A stretch of DNA of 64,000 nt from Ovis canadensis (lineage: Eukaryota > Chordata > Mammalia > Artiodactyla > Bovidae). Of this stretch, positions 46,502-58,392 are shown piece after piece. A program made the translations under genes and the position numbers. Numbering within the stretch: the first letter of the stretch is position 1; each line of letters opens with the position of its first letter. The DNA is taken from contig NC_091254.1 of NCBI RefSeq assembly GCF_042477335.2, positions 96,189,501-96,253,500 on the forward strand, in the 5' to 3' direction. Below the pieces are notes generated by a model that saw nothing but the letters and a program-made list of their open reading frames with translations, searched no databases and was not told the origin of the DNA.

Positions 46502-47566
46502 GGGCAGCGTTGTTACCCAGGAAGAAAACTGCAGGGTCCTGGTTAAGGAAATTACCTATTCTACTTATTTTTGCTATTTTTCCCGTGAAGTGACGCGGTG
46601 GAGCTCACATACTGTAAACTAGTGTTATGTTTTGATAGATTACTCAGTCTTTTTTAATTTGGAAATCCTTAGTAACGGTGACTCTGCAAAGGAAATAGCC
46701 TTAAAAACAGGAAACTACATTAGAAAAAAAAAAAAAGCCGACGGCTGTGGAATCTCAAACAGTGACTGGTAATTGAAGAGACAGTTTTGCTAATGCTTTG
46801 ATCCATCCACGAATGTATTTAGAGTACTAACAACATTTCCTGCTTTTCTTTCCAAAAAAGAAAAACAGACTTTCTGTGTAATCACAGAACATGCTCAAAC
46901 CATCCCGTGTGTGTGCTCTCCTGCCCACACACACACACACACATTGATGGCTTTAAGACATCAAAACACCTCGTAAATAGACCCTGACTTCAAATATGTG
47001 CTTTCTTTTCAATGAGGTAGGGGGGGAACTATTTTCTTAATGCGATCACCAGTTTTTGAAGCATTAAATATGAACAAAAATAGTTTTGATTTTCATCAAA
47101 ATGTTTTTACTCAAAACAAATGCCAAAACTCAGTTTGTCATACTAGGACTCTAATGAAAAGCTAACATTCTAGAATTGTTAGTGGATGAAGTAAGAAAGT
47201 TAGTTTCAATATGTGCGAGTCAATATTAAGTTTAATGAAAGAATTTAACTAGAATGATTATCTTTATTTGTCAGATGTGAACTGAATTGACTTCCAATAG
47301 TTTTGACATTCGAAGCAGGGCATTCACATGAAAATAAAGTATATAAGACAGCAAATTTTTAAAAAAAGGAATTATAAAAATGTTGGGAGGAATGAGACTG
47401 ATGGCAGGAAGGTGGGTGTTTGGGGAATGAGCTATAGGTCCACTTAAAGAGGATATGGCCCATTAGAAGGCAGACTTCCATAAAAAGTAAAGTCATATCT
47501 TAGAGTCACACATATTTTCCACAGACAGATTCTGACGTCATTTGACTAAGGACAGTATCAGCTGTG
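46502..47566. other. AT-rich unique intronic DNA
   Basis: Includes an A13 run near 46724 and a (CA)n at 46926-46943. No gene. Confidence 0.5.
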
Positions 47567-47890
47567 TTGTTGTTGTTGAGTCTGTTAAGTCACGTCTGAC
47601 TCTGCAACCCCAAGGACTGCAGCACGCCAGGCTTCCCTGTCCTTCACTATCTCCCTGACTTTGCTCAAACTCATGTCCATTGAGTGGGTGATGCCATCCA
47701 GCCCTCTCAAACTCTGTCGACCCCTTCTTCTCCTGCCTTCCATCTTTCCCAGCATCAGGGGCTTTTCCAATGAGTTGGCTCTTTGCATCAGGTGGCCAAA
47801 GTACTGGAGCTTCAGCATCAGTCCTTCCAATAAATATCCAGGGTTGATTTTCTTTAGGACTGACTGGTTTGACCTCTTGCTGTCCAAAGA
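47567..47890 (-). mobile_element. BovB LINE 3' end
   Basis: The minus strand reads [20 protein letters not shown] and [19 protein letters not shown]. 5' truncated. Confidence 0.93.
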
Positions 47891-48233
47891 TATCGGGAGT
47901 ATTAGTTGTTTATTCTCTCAGTTACAGGGTCAGGTAGAGCAGCATGGTTTGGTTGATTTCATCCAGTGGCACTTGGGTTATCTCTCTGTCATGCTTCCCA
48001 GCTGTTGCTCCCTGAGGTTTGGTATCTGACAGTGATCACTAATTAGTCAAGAAGTGCAAAGTGACAGAGATAAAATTGTTGAGCATTAGTCTTTTGGGGG
48101 GTGTGGGTGGGGGGATAACAAGATCCAACATCAGTTATGGATCCTCTGTGAGAGACACAGAGTATCTGTTCTTTGAGAACAATAAAGGCATGTGTTCTGG
48201 TTTCTGTTGATTACATTAAAAATACATATAGAA

Positions 48234-48236
<3 letters not shown>

Positions 48237-48276
<40 letters not shown>
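48237..48276. repeat. (TG)n(CG)n microsatellite on a SINE tail
   Basis: About 17 TG units pass into CGCGCG directly at the 3' tail of the adjacent reversed Bov-tA. Confidence 0.92.
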
Positions 48277-48481
48277 CTCAGTAGTACTCCAACTGTTTGT
48301 GATCCCCTAAACTGCAGCCTGCCAGGCTCCTCTGTCCTTGGGATTCCCCACGCAAGAACACTGGAATGGGTTGCCATTTCCTCTTCCAGGGGATCTTCCC
48401 AACCCAGGGACTGAACCTGTGACTCTCTGTCTCCTGCATTGGAAGGTGGGTTTTTTACCACTAGCGCCACCTGGGAAGCCC
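48277..48481 (-). mobile_element. Bov-tA SINE
   Basis: CTCAGTAGTACTCCAACTGT to CGCCACCTGGGAAGCCC. Confidence 0.92.
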
Positions 48482-50299
48482 ATAGAGAAGTATATATAAT
48501 ATAAAAATGTAATTATATATATAAGTATACATATAAAAATACATAGAAGTATATATATTATATATATATATATAGTAAACCGGGAAAGTATTAAGCTGAG
48601 AAGATATGAAGAACAGTAAAAATGAATTTTTGAAGTATGTATCTCTCAGAGGCAATACAGCGTAACCTCATGCACTGAAAAGCAGACTCCTTGGGCCTCT
48701 AATTTTCCACAAGAAAACGGAGATGCAGGAAAAGGAAAAAACGCATGTGTGATGACAGAGAGAAAGGGAAGAAGGGAGGGGAGGAGGAAGAAAGGGCTAT
48801 GCATTCAATTAAGAATCAGACAGATATTAAGAGGAGATATAAAAGAGAAAAAAGGACCACGCATGTAAGGAGAGGGTCACGGCTGAGGGAAGGCTGGCCA
48901 CTCCGGATACGAAGTGAAGTTCTGGTGAGCGGGAAGGAAACCCGTGCTGCCCAGGGAGCCCGATGCCTGCACTTTAGGGGGAACCTGGGAGAAGAGTTGC
49001 TTCCTCTGTTCCTCAGTGGTCTTTTCTGCTCAGTTCAACCGCTGAGTGGTCATGTTGGATGCATATGGCTGAGAGAAGCCCCTGCTTGCTTCCTCACTGC
49101 TCAGACCTTTCTAGGTGACCCCTGGATCTATGAACAGTCCAGGCCTCAGTCCTCCTTACAGTCCAGACCCCAGCATCCATACAGCCAGCAGGAAACCTGC
49201 CCTCAAGAGCTCGTCGACAGCTCATGTCCTTCCAGCTCTAAACCTCCGTCGGACTCCACATATGGAGTTTCCCTGATTATACATTCACGATTGGTTCTTT
49301 TGTGCTAATTGATGGAGCTCATGATTTTTAATACATTTCACGCTTTTCATGATGCTCCACGTGTTTTAAGTACTCCATCTTTGTGGAAAGAATAACAGAA
49401 ATGAACAGGGATACAAACCATTCTTTTTGTAAGGGTTGAGACTGGGAGTTTGAAAGCTGTCCACAAATCTCACAAAACTGTTATATAAAAAATGTGCCTG
49501 CATTTCCTCCCGACACCACAAGAGTGGGCTGGAAATGACGAGAACACACACATTTCCAAAAGGAAGGCAGTTTATCTAGAGATAGCACGTTTATCTACCT
49601 AGATGTTGCCTCTTTTTCATCAGGATTTCTTTTTTAGAGCAGTTTGAGGTCAGCAGCAATGTTGAGCAGAAAGTAGAGCGATTTGATTTTCCAGACTGAA
49701 AAGTCGCTAACTGTAGTTTCCTGCGATGAAAGGTTTACAGATTCAGGTTTAAAATCTTCTGATTAGGAAGCCTTGAAAACCGTGGACACAGCATACACAA
49801 CAGCTTCGCAAACTGCATGCGGTGGTTTTAAATTCCTTCAAAGGGAAACTCATGAAATCAATGAAAATAATTTTCTCGTATAATTAAAACCGAGCCGTAT
49901 TGGTTAATACTCTTTCTTCCTCATCATTACTCTCTCTGCATAATTATTAGCCTCCAAATCCTCTTGGCTGAGTTGCCTCCTTGCCTTTATAATTCCTTTT
50001 TATTGCTTCTTCTCCTCTAATCCCCCAGAAGTTCTGAAGTGCACAGAATCTGTCTCCATGGAAGGGTGAGGCCTTATTCTGTTCTTGAACAAAGAATGCT
50101 GAATGTGTTTGTTCTAGCCCCAGACCGCCAGGCGTCGTGCAGAGCCGACGGGACGAGGCGCTGGGCGGCTTACACATTAGGACTGGACGGCCTCATGGCT
50201 TTGGAGGCGGGGGCCAAGACTGGGGGTAGACTGGGGTGCAGGTGGTGGTTTTCCCTGCATCTTCCCTCCAGGTATGCTGCAGGTCCAAAGGGCCCCGTT
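48482..50299. other. Unique intronic DNA with AT-rich start
   Basis: 48490-48580 is TA-rich. 48760-48800 is purine-rich. An open frame of 187 codons at 48745-49308 has no recognisable domain. Confidence 0.5.
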
Positions 50300-50662
50300 G
50301 GACAAGGACACTGCTGTGAGATGGGTTGAGGTGTTAGAGCACTCAATTTTAGCTCCTCTGAATGAGACCGTATTTAAAGAGGCCCTTGAAAGCGATGATT
50401 CCGCTGGAAGGAGCTCTTCGGAGTGGGCCCGAGTCCAGGGTGGTTCCTATGAAAAGAGGAAGCGTGGGCACGGAGGAAGCCCCTGGGCGCACGCACGTGG
50501 GAAGAGCGTGTGAAGGCCCGGAGAGACAGGCCTCTGGAGAAGCGAAGCCGGCCAGCACCTTGAGCTGCACGCCTGGCCTTCAGGGCTGAGGGATGACACC
50601 TTCTGTTGGTTAAACCCCCGTCTGAGGCATCTCGTTATGGCAGTCCAAGCAAGTTAACATGC
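50300..50662 (+). mobile_element. MaLR (MLT1-like) LTR remnant
   Basis: GTATTTAAAGAGGCCC, a CACGTGGGAAG stretch, ATCTCGTTATGGCAGTCCAA and GCAAGTTAACATG echo the MLT1 LTR 3' half. Ancient, non-coding; no internal retroviral genes seen. Confidence 0.55.
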
Positions 50663-50722
50663 CCGCTGGTCAGCACTGGGTTAGGGCCCATTCTGATGAC
50701 CTCGTTTTAACCTGATTACCTC

Positions 50723-50754
50723 CGCGCGTGTGTGTGTGTGTGTGTGTGTGTGTT
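50723..50754. repeat. (CG)n(TG)n microsatellite on a SINE tail
   Basis: CGCGCG followed by about 12 TG units, abutting the 3' tail of the next Bov-tA. Confidence 0.92.
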
Positions 50755-50922
50755 AGTCGCTCAGTCGTGTCTGATGGCTCCTCTGTCCACGGGATTGTTC
50801 AGGCAAGAATACTGGAGCGGGTTGCCATGCCCTCCCCCAGGGGATAGTCCCAACTCAGGGATCAAAGCCAGGCCTCCTGCAATGCAGGCACTTTCTCCAC
50901 TGCCTGAGCCACCAGCCACCCG
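50755..50922 (-). mobile_element. Bov-tA SINE, internally shortened
   Basis: GTCGCTCAGTCGTGTCTGAT joins directly to GGCTCCTCTGTCC, so about 30 bp of the body is missing. Reversed head AGGGATCAAAGCCAGGC. Confidence 0.88.
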
Positions 50923-51530
50923 ATCGCCTCTGTAAAGACCCGATTTTCATATCAAGTCGCATGCTGAGAAACTAGGGGAAGGGGGTTGAGACTTGAATTG
51001 AGGGGCAGCAGGCAATGAAACCTTGCCACTCCGTTTGGGGAGGCATTTAAAATGTCAGTTCCGCCAGTGAGCTGTCACACTGTCCATCAGGCGTAAAGTC
51101 CTCGTCTCCCAGGTGAGTGAGCAACGTGTGTGACGCGTCTGAAGGACACTGGACCTGAGTCTCCACTTTGCCTGTGACAGGAGGGTCACCGTGAGGGACA
51201 GAACGGCTTTTCGGGGAAATGCTGATGTTCTTTTCTGACTCCAACAGAGGGACGCTTTGTTAAAGCGCACCTGCTTGTCAGCCCCCCTCCTGCAGTCGCC
51301 GTAATATTGCCGGCGACAGACGCAGACGGGAGGAGCCTGGTGGCCATGCACGGGATACCCGCATCCCCCGCCTTCCTGGGGCTTCTCCCTCCTTGAACGA
51401 ACTATCTGTCTGCACAGCAGGGGCTATCACAGAAGGCCCCCCATTAATTAATTCATTCACTACTTGTTCACTGAGCACAAACAGTGTCAAACGCCTTTGG
51501 GGGTGCTGGGATACAGCCATAAACAACATG

Positions 51531-51855
51531 TGCTGTGCTGAGTCGCTCGATCGTGTCCAACAGTTTGCAACCCTGTGGACTGTAGCCCGCCAGGCTCCTC
51601 TGTCCATGGGATTCTCCAGGCATGAATACCAGAGAGGGTTGCCATGCCCTCCTGCAGGGGATCTTCCCCACCCAAGGATCGAAGCCAGGTCTCCTGAATT
51701 GCAGGCGGATTCTTTACCGACTGAGCCACCGGGCATGCTCAAGAATACTGGAGTGGGGAGCCTATTCGTTCTCCAGGGATCTTCCCAACCCAGGAATCCA
51801 ACTTGTGTCTTGCATTATGGGCAGATTCTTCACCAGCTGAGCTACCAGGGAAGCA
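51531..51855 (-). mobile_element. Bov-tA tandem dimer with one target-site duplication
   Basis: Two reversed units are joined head to tail: a full one (51540-51738) and one of about 115 bp (51741-51855). Both have a tRNA head (GACTGAGCCACC and GCTGAGCTACCAGGGAAGC). ATAAACAACATG flanks the pair at 51519-51530 and 51856-51867. Confidence 0.9.
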
Positions 51856-51867
51856 ATAAACAACATG

Positions 51868-53136
51868 CATGTTCACAGAAATCTCCCAAAGCACGAAGAG
51901 AATGCTGTGGAAGATGAAAATTATTCATGCCCCAAGAAGAAAACTTTAAAAATGATTTTGAACAGTAACTGCATCATGGGTAAAAAGAACTGACCTCCTA
52001 AATTTTTACTAATTTGAGGAAAACCTCACATTAAACATGAGAGTAAACACTATGATGATCTGATACATTAACATCTGATGGCCATCTCATCTGGTAATGT
52101 GAAGCCAGGCCACCAAAGAGACAAGATTTCAAAATTGAGAAGAATTGATTCCTTTTACGTTTTAAAATGCACCAAATGCATCCTTTCCTCATGGGACTCA
52201 AACAGACTGAACTCAAAGCAGACACTCGTGTAGAGTCACAATTATTTAGGTAAACATTTTAGAGGTCTTTCCTGTTTAATCGCTCAGTCTTGTCTGACTC
52301 TTTGCGACCCCATCGACTGCAGCACGCCAGGCTTCCCTGTCCTTCACCCTCTCCTGGAGTTTGCTCAAACTCATGTCCATTGAGTTGGTGACGCCTTGGG
52401 TCCTTGTCTTTCCCCTTCATAGTTATATATGTGTAGGTCTCTATGTGTGCAGTCTAAAACGTTTGCTAACTAGTCAGACTGAAAAAACCTAGCCTTCTAA
52501 GCACAGACTCCTCCAGAGGACAGTGCCAGACATCCCCCTTTCTGTAAGCAGGATGGATGGTCTAGGTAGAAAGCACGTGTGATGTTCACTTTCAAGGTAC
52601 GTGATGGTGTGAAAGCAGGATGTGTGTGTTGAACTGCTGGAGACAGCACCGCACACACCACAAGCTGTGTGTCCCTCGTCTCTCTCCCTACAGAGGGACC
52701 CTGTCCTGCTGGAGGCCAGAAAGCAGGCCTTTGCTTCCGGGCTCACTTCCGGACAGACCGATCACCGGTCACTTCCTGTTTCACTAGTGATGCAAACACT
52801 GGACTAATAGCCAGGAAACGTGGGACTATCCTAGCTTCTGCAGTAACAGGTTGTGGGGGGCGGGTTAAGGGGGTGGCAGCTCTGCTTAATCCCGCACAAA
52901 AGTGGCATCAGACTACATGACGTCTGTGACTCGGGCATGCCCTAAAACAGACTAAGTCACGGGAGACCATTGGAATGTCCAGAGCAGTTTGGTGCCCAGG
53001 ACAGCTAGCAGGTGGAGACAAATGCTTCACAGAGGCTTGGCTGCAGAGATGTTTAACTGCAGACACAGTTAGTAAACACCTTCACTGGAAAAGGTCTCAC
53101 CTGTTCTGGGAGATCCCTCTTTGCCCAAAGCTATAG
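51868..53136. other. Mostly unique intronic DNA
   Basis: Apart from a BovB tail at 52278-52396, no supported feature. Confidence 0.5.
52278..52396 (-). mobile_element. BovB LINE 3' tail
   Basis: AATCGCTCAGTCTTGTCTGA to GAGTTGGTGACGCC. Confidence 0.85.
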
Positions 53137-53300
53137 GGCTTCCCTGGAGGCGCAGCTGGTAAAGAATCCACCTGCAATGCGGGAGACCCATTGGGTCGGG
53201 AAGATCTCCTGGAGGAGGAAACGGCAGCCCGCTCCAGTATTCTTGCCTGGAGAATCCCAGGGACAGAAGAGCCTGGTGGGCTGTAGTCCATGGGGTCACA
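53137..53300 (+). mobile_element. Bov-tA SINE, 3' end missing
   Basis: GGCTTCCCTGGAGGCGCAGC to GTAGTCCATGGGGTCACAA. A small deletion removes part of box B. Lacks the GAGTCGGACACGACTGAG tail. Confidence 0.9.
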
Positions 53301-53462
53301 ATCGTGACCCTGACTGCCCAGGGTGCCCTTCTCTGGCCCTTCCAGGGCAGCATTCAATCGTTGTGGCTTCAGCGACAGGCTGCCATCCGTCCTCGGGAGC
53401 TCAGAGAGGACGTGACGCTCCTGCCCAGGCCAGAAAGTTTCAGTGTGTCTGTTGGTTAACAT

Positions 53463-53641
53463 GGGCTTTCCTGGCGGCTCACATGGTAAAGAATCTGCCT
53501 GCAGTGCAGGAGACTTGGGTTTGACCCCTGGGTTGGGAAGATCCTCTGGAGAAGGGAATGGCAACCCACTCCAGTGTTCTTGCCTGGAGAATCCCATGGA
53601 CAGAGGAGCCTGGTGGGCTACAGTCCACGGGGTCGAAACCG
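53463..53641 (+). mobile_element. Bov-tA SINE, 3' end missing
   Basis: GGGCTTTCCTGGCGGCTCAC to ACAGTCCACGGGGTCGAAA. Ends at almost the same element position as its neighbour. Confidence 0.9.
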
Positions 53642-54596
53642 TGAGATAATGTCACTAGGGTCCTCGCCAGGGGGTGTTAAAGAGAGGACAGCTTTCTGCT
53701 CAGTGACCTGGGGACAGGCCAGGAAGTGGCGGCAGGCTTCGCCCCTCCGGCTCCTGGGACGGTGAGCCCCGAGCTCCCTGCCATACAGACTGGGCACACC
53801 TCAGGGCTGATTCTACCCCAGGCCACACAGAAGTGCCAGGCATGGGCTCCTCAACTCTCCCCGGTCTAATTCCTTTTGTTTCTCCTCTTAGATCAGGAGG
53901 GGTAGGGACAGAAAATGCAAAAGCACCACTCGGACTATGTCAGAATGTCTCCCGAGTTTGTGGAGGTGTGCGGGCTTGTGAGGGTACAGCCAGCACACCT
54001 GGAGGCAGGTGAGTTCATCACCAGTCCTGCCTGGCTCTCCCACCAGCATCATCCAGGGGCACCTGGAGCCAGAGGCCGTCCTCCACCAACACCCAAAAGG
54101 ATGGCCGAGTGGTCTGCAGCTGGAGCGCTTCGCCCTCACGCTGCCCGTCTGACTCAGACAGGACCAGCCGCGCTCAGGGTGATATGGCCGCAGACCGCCC
54201 ATCTGACTCACATCCAGCCCTTGGCTACCAGGAGGGGCGAGAGTGCTGGAGGCCCAGCGCGGCCAGCCCCTAGTAGTGATGAAATAGAAACCCAGCGGGT
54301 GCGACTTTCCAAAATTCCTAGCCACAGGCAGAACCCACCAACCGAATTTCCACTCCAGGGCTCTTCCCCGGCATTAGCCTCCTTGCTCAAGGCAAACTCG
54401 AGCTGCTGTGGAAACACACAGAAGTGGACGTCGGGGAAGACGATCTTAAGTATGAGAACCTGAACTCAGATCTAAGTATATGCATTTAATCCGAAAGTGC
54501 AGTGTCTTCATGGAAGACGGTGTCCCAACACATGAAGGTAGTACATGCTACGAAAGGTTTTTAGAAATAACTTGTTTTCGTATTTCTTATTCTAGC
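53642..54596. other. Unassigned intronic DNA
   Basis: GC-rich around 53900-54320, with open frames on both strands (182 codons plus, 145 minus). No recognisable domain. Confidence 0.5.
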
Positions 54597-54606
54597 CTGA
54601 TCATGG

Positions 54607-54796
54607 GTTTCCCTTGTGGCCCAGCTGGTAAAGCATCCGCCTGCAATGCGGGAGACCTGGGTTGGATCCCTGGGTCAGGAAGATCCCCTGGAGCAGGGAA
54701 AGGCTACCCACTCCAGTATTCTGGCCTGGAGAATTCCGTGGATTGTGTAGTCCCAGGGCCTTAAAGAGTCGGACACGACTGAGCGATTTTCACTAT
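54607..54796 (+). mobile_element. Bov-tA SINE with target-site duplication
   Basis: GGTTTCCCTTGTGGCCCAGC to CACGACTGAGCGATTTTC. CCTGATCATG is duplicated at 54597-54606 and 54797-54806. Confidence 0.94.
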
Positions 54797-54806
54797 CCTG
54801 ATCATG

Positions 54807-56558
54807 TTATCTTCCTTCACACTTCCCTTTCGGCCTAAGTATGTATGTAAAGATTTTTTTTTTTTTAATTGCAATACGTGGTGCTATAGCTAAGTGGTAT
54901 TTCATTATTCTTTCTTCCAGGGTTTGAGGCGGGGGAAGCAGAAACAAGTTTTAGACAAATCATGAAACATATTCACATGCTGGAGAAAGAACGGAAATTA
55001 AAAATATCATAGATGTCCAAATGAAGAGATCTCTGGGTAGCAGATTATTCTACTAAAATACTCTTTTGGTGAGAAAATCTCTTATGTCATCTTTCTAAAA
55101 AATCTTTGATCAATTCTGCAGTCACGTCAGGACACGATCTGGGGAAGGTTTGTTCACAGTTGCGAACTCTCTTCTGCGAATGACACGAAGCATTTTTTTT
55201 TAAAAATTCCCTTCTGATATGATCGACATGCATATCCAAATATTCTTCTCCATCGTTGTCTCCACTGATTATTGAATTTCCCGGCCTGCGGGCCATTGTC
55301 TGCTCCCTGCAGGAGCACGTCTGTGCCACCAGGAGGCGCCCGGCACCCATCACATCATAATCAGAACTGTCACCCTAACCACGCACCAACAGCCAGCCCA
55401 CCGTGTTTTCCCGACCGGCAGAAACATAACCTCCTCCTTGTCACAGCTCAAAAAATGAAATGCAGAATTCACACAGAATTCTCAAATATGTTTTATCTCC
55501 ATTGTCAGTAACCCCCAGCAGATCGATGTCTACTTTTTTCTCTTTTTTTTTCCTTTTCAATAATTCATCTATGAAAAATACGGCAGCGGGGCTCCTGTTG
55601 AGTCTCTTTTATCCGTCAATCAAGAGGCAATTTTCATAATGTTTGTTACCATAGCACCTGCAGCCTGCACATGCTGCTTCTTCTGGGTGGTTGATGCTGG
55701 TTCCCCAGCCCAGGTAAGTAATCAAGGGCTTCCTCTAGGGGATTCAGGGAGAAGGTGAGGGAGTGTGTGTGTAGGCGGGGAACCCTGACTGATTAGCAGG
55801 ATGATGGGTTGACAACATAGAAGCCATGAAGCCTCCACCCCCTCAATCCGAAGACGAAGAAACAGTTTCTAAAATAGTGGAGCGGTCGCGGGAACCCAGC
55901 TTGAGAGCAGAGCCCACTCTGAAAAGTTTTAACTCAATAAAGCCTGCCTTCCAATGACAGGCTTCACCCTGACAGCACCTCGGAATTTCTCCCTGATTAA
56001 TTTCTCAAACGCTGCTTCAGCAACATGTCAGTTTTCCTCTCTAACAGGAAAACCAGGAGAGATCTCCAGGCAAAGAGTCTTTCCTTCGTCTCCTAAGGCG
56101 GAAGCAGAACCTAACATCTGAGGATGCCCTTCTCTCCTCTAGCTTTGAGGTTACATTTGGTCTTGACCTTCAATAACAGCCTCAGTGAAAGACACTGTTC
56201 AGCAGTGGACAGACATTCTCAGATATTTCATTGCTTTTTTTAATAAGCTACCAGCTTGCTAAGGATGACTTCAAAATGGGAATTTTAAGACATTCCCATG
56301 TAGGACAGGGGTAACTAACATGCCTCTTAAGAAATGATTCATTAAAGATGGCATCTAGTAACTTTTCAAAATTTTAAATAACTCCCCAATTAAAGGAATT
56401 TTAAATATTTAAAATAACTTAAAGGAATCTTATCTGTTCTGAGCCCTCTAACTGGCTTCCTGATCCCAAGGGCTGAGATGCTTTCTTTTTTTTTTTTTTT
56501 TTTTTGGACAGAGGACAGAAATTCTAAGCATCAGTATATATCCAGTAAAAGCCTATGG
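54807..56558. other. Unique intronic DNA
   Basis: Repeat-poor, ending in a T-rich run near 56484-56506. Holds the small minus-strand open frame 55353-55087 discussed under findings. Confidence 0.5.
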
Positions 56559-56569
56559 GAGAGGCCACT

Positions 56570-56701
56570 GCTGCTGCTGCTGCTGCGTCGCTTCAGTCGT
56601 GTCCGACTCTGTGTGACCCTGTAGACGGCAGCCCACCAGGCTCCCCCGTCCCTGGGATTCTCCAGGCAAGAACACCGGAGTGGGGTGCCATTGCCTTCTC
56701 T
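56570..56701 (-). mobile_element. Bov-A2-type monomer with target-site duplication
   Basis: CTG run, TCGCTTCAGTCGTGTCCGAC, one BovA unit, ending TTGCCTTCTCT. GAGAGGCCACT lies at 56559-56569 and 56702-56712. Confidence 0.94.
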
Positions 56702-56712
56702 GAGAGGCCACT

Positions 56713-57694
56713 AGCGTCCTGCAATCCCACATCTCTGAAAGACTGGAGAGGCCATCATCTCACCACTGGTCTGTCGCCACGGAGAAGCAGCTTGAACACA
56801 GTTGACCCTCCCTAGGCCGCATCTGGCCAGCGAGCCTTTTGCAGTCACATGCTCAACTGGGTACTTTTTTGAGCTTGACTTTTAGAGGGAATCACGTTCC
56901 TTCTGGAAGCTTTCAAATTGGATGTATTGGATCCATATGAGTAGGAAGATCATGCGATTAATTATATTGAATCTGAAGGAAACGCCATTCCTTCAACTTT
57001 CGATGATAAACGATGCTATTTTCCAGCCTATAGAATGGAAACAAAACCATTTATTAATCTTTTTAAAGAAGAGGAATTACTGGAGGCAAGGCGAAGACCA
57101 GTCTATTTGGTGAAATCCTTTCAGCGGAACTGGGATTTGTTGTTGTCATTTACCCATTTCATTGAGGAAGAACTGGAACCCGCCTGTGAGCCTGCCTCCC
57201 GGGGTCGGGGGGGAAGGGGGTCTCAGGTTATGTGCAGCCAACTGGAGAACCAGGAAAAAGACTCCCATTTCTCGACTAGGTTGAGTCTAATTCTGCCAGT
57301 GCGCGGAAGACACTTTATTCAAAATGCGTAAAGATGTGCGAGATGACTGCATTCACTCCAACTTTACCTAAAAGGTGAATTTTTTGTATCTTCATGTCTG
57401 TAACAGACTGTGTGACAGAGTTTGGGAACACATTTATATGCAAAATACACGCAAAAGTCTATGTATTATACATGCATATAGACAGACTTTATATGCAAAA
57501 GTTTCACTAGTTTCCTTACCAATGCGAGCGGCCACTGGGCTCTGGGGTGGGGTCTCCCTGGTGGGCCCTGAGAGCTCCCTTCTACCCAGAAGGAGACATC
57601 CTGGAGGCCCTGGTATCTGGGACCCTGGTCAGTAGGGACATGGCAGCAAGTGGTTCTTATCAGCAGAAGTCTGTATCTTGTTCAGAACCAGTAA
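56713..57694. other. Unique intronic DNA
   Basis: No supported feature. Confidence 0.5.
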
Positions 57695-58109
57695 CAAAGA
57701 ATTGGACCATAAAGAAGGCTGAGCACCGAAGAATTAATGCTTTCGAACTGTGGCGCTGGAGAAGACTCTTGAGAATCTCTTGGACAGCAAGGAGATCAAA
57801 CCAGTCCATCCCAAAAGAGATCAACACTGAATGTTCATTGGAAGGGCTGATGCTGAAGCTGAAACTCTAATACTTTGGCCACCTGATTCGAAGAGCTGAC
57901 TCACTGGAAAAGACCCTGATGCTGGGAAAGATTGAAGGTGAGAAGAGGGGGACGACAGAGGATGAGATGGTTGGAAGGCATCACCGACTCAATGGACATG
58001 AGTTTGAGCAAACTCTGGAAGACAGCAAAGGACAGGAAAGCCTGGTGTGCTGCAGCCCATGAGGTTGCAAAGAGTCAGACATGACTGAGCGACTGAACAG
58101 CAAAGCAAC
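57695..58109 (+). mobile_element. BovB LINE 3' end
   Basis: ATTGGACCATAAAGAAGGCT through LLRISWTARRSNQSI to GACTGAGCGACTGAACAGC. Confidence 0.93.
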
Positions 58110-58227
58110 AAAACCAGAGGGACCTCTGGGACGCCAAGTGGGGAAGGATGGCCGCCAGTGACGCGGACACCTGAGGACTCCTCCAGGAGGCCTGGGCCAC
58201 AGCTCAGAAAAGAAGATCAACCTGAAA

Positions 58228-58392
58228 ATTAGTACATTTTTGTCCAAAAAATGTTACCGAACTTAGGGGCAAAATGCCTTCAAGATTTTATTCCACGTAT
58301 TTTGGAGAAGTAAGAGAAAGAAGAAAAGCGGAACTGACAGTGCAGAAAGAGGAGGCCGGCTCCCAGAGACTCAGGGATGAGACTCTCCCAGG
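58228..58392. repeat. Unclassified segment, copy A of a direct pair
   Basis: Matches 60132-60298 at roughly 70% by eye. Best block CTTAGGGGCAAAATGCCTTC, then a GAGAAG/AAAGAA/AACTGAC order shared with copy B. Confidence 0.7.

Noticed and set aside
53888..54463. Overlapping frames of 182 (plus) and 145 (minus) codons
   Set aside because: Opposite-strand openness follows base composition. There is no domain, no splice signals in phase with NALF1 and no start context.
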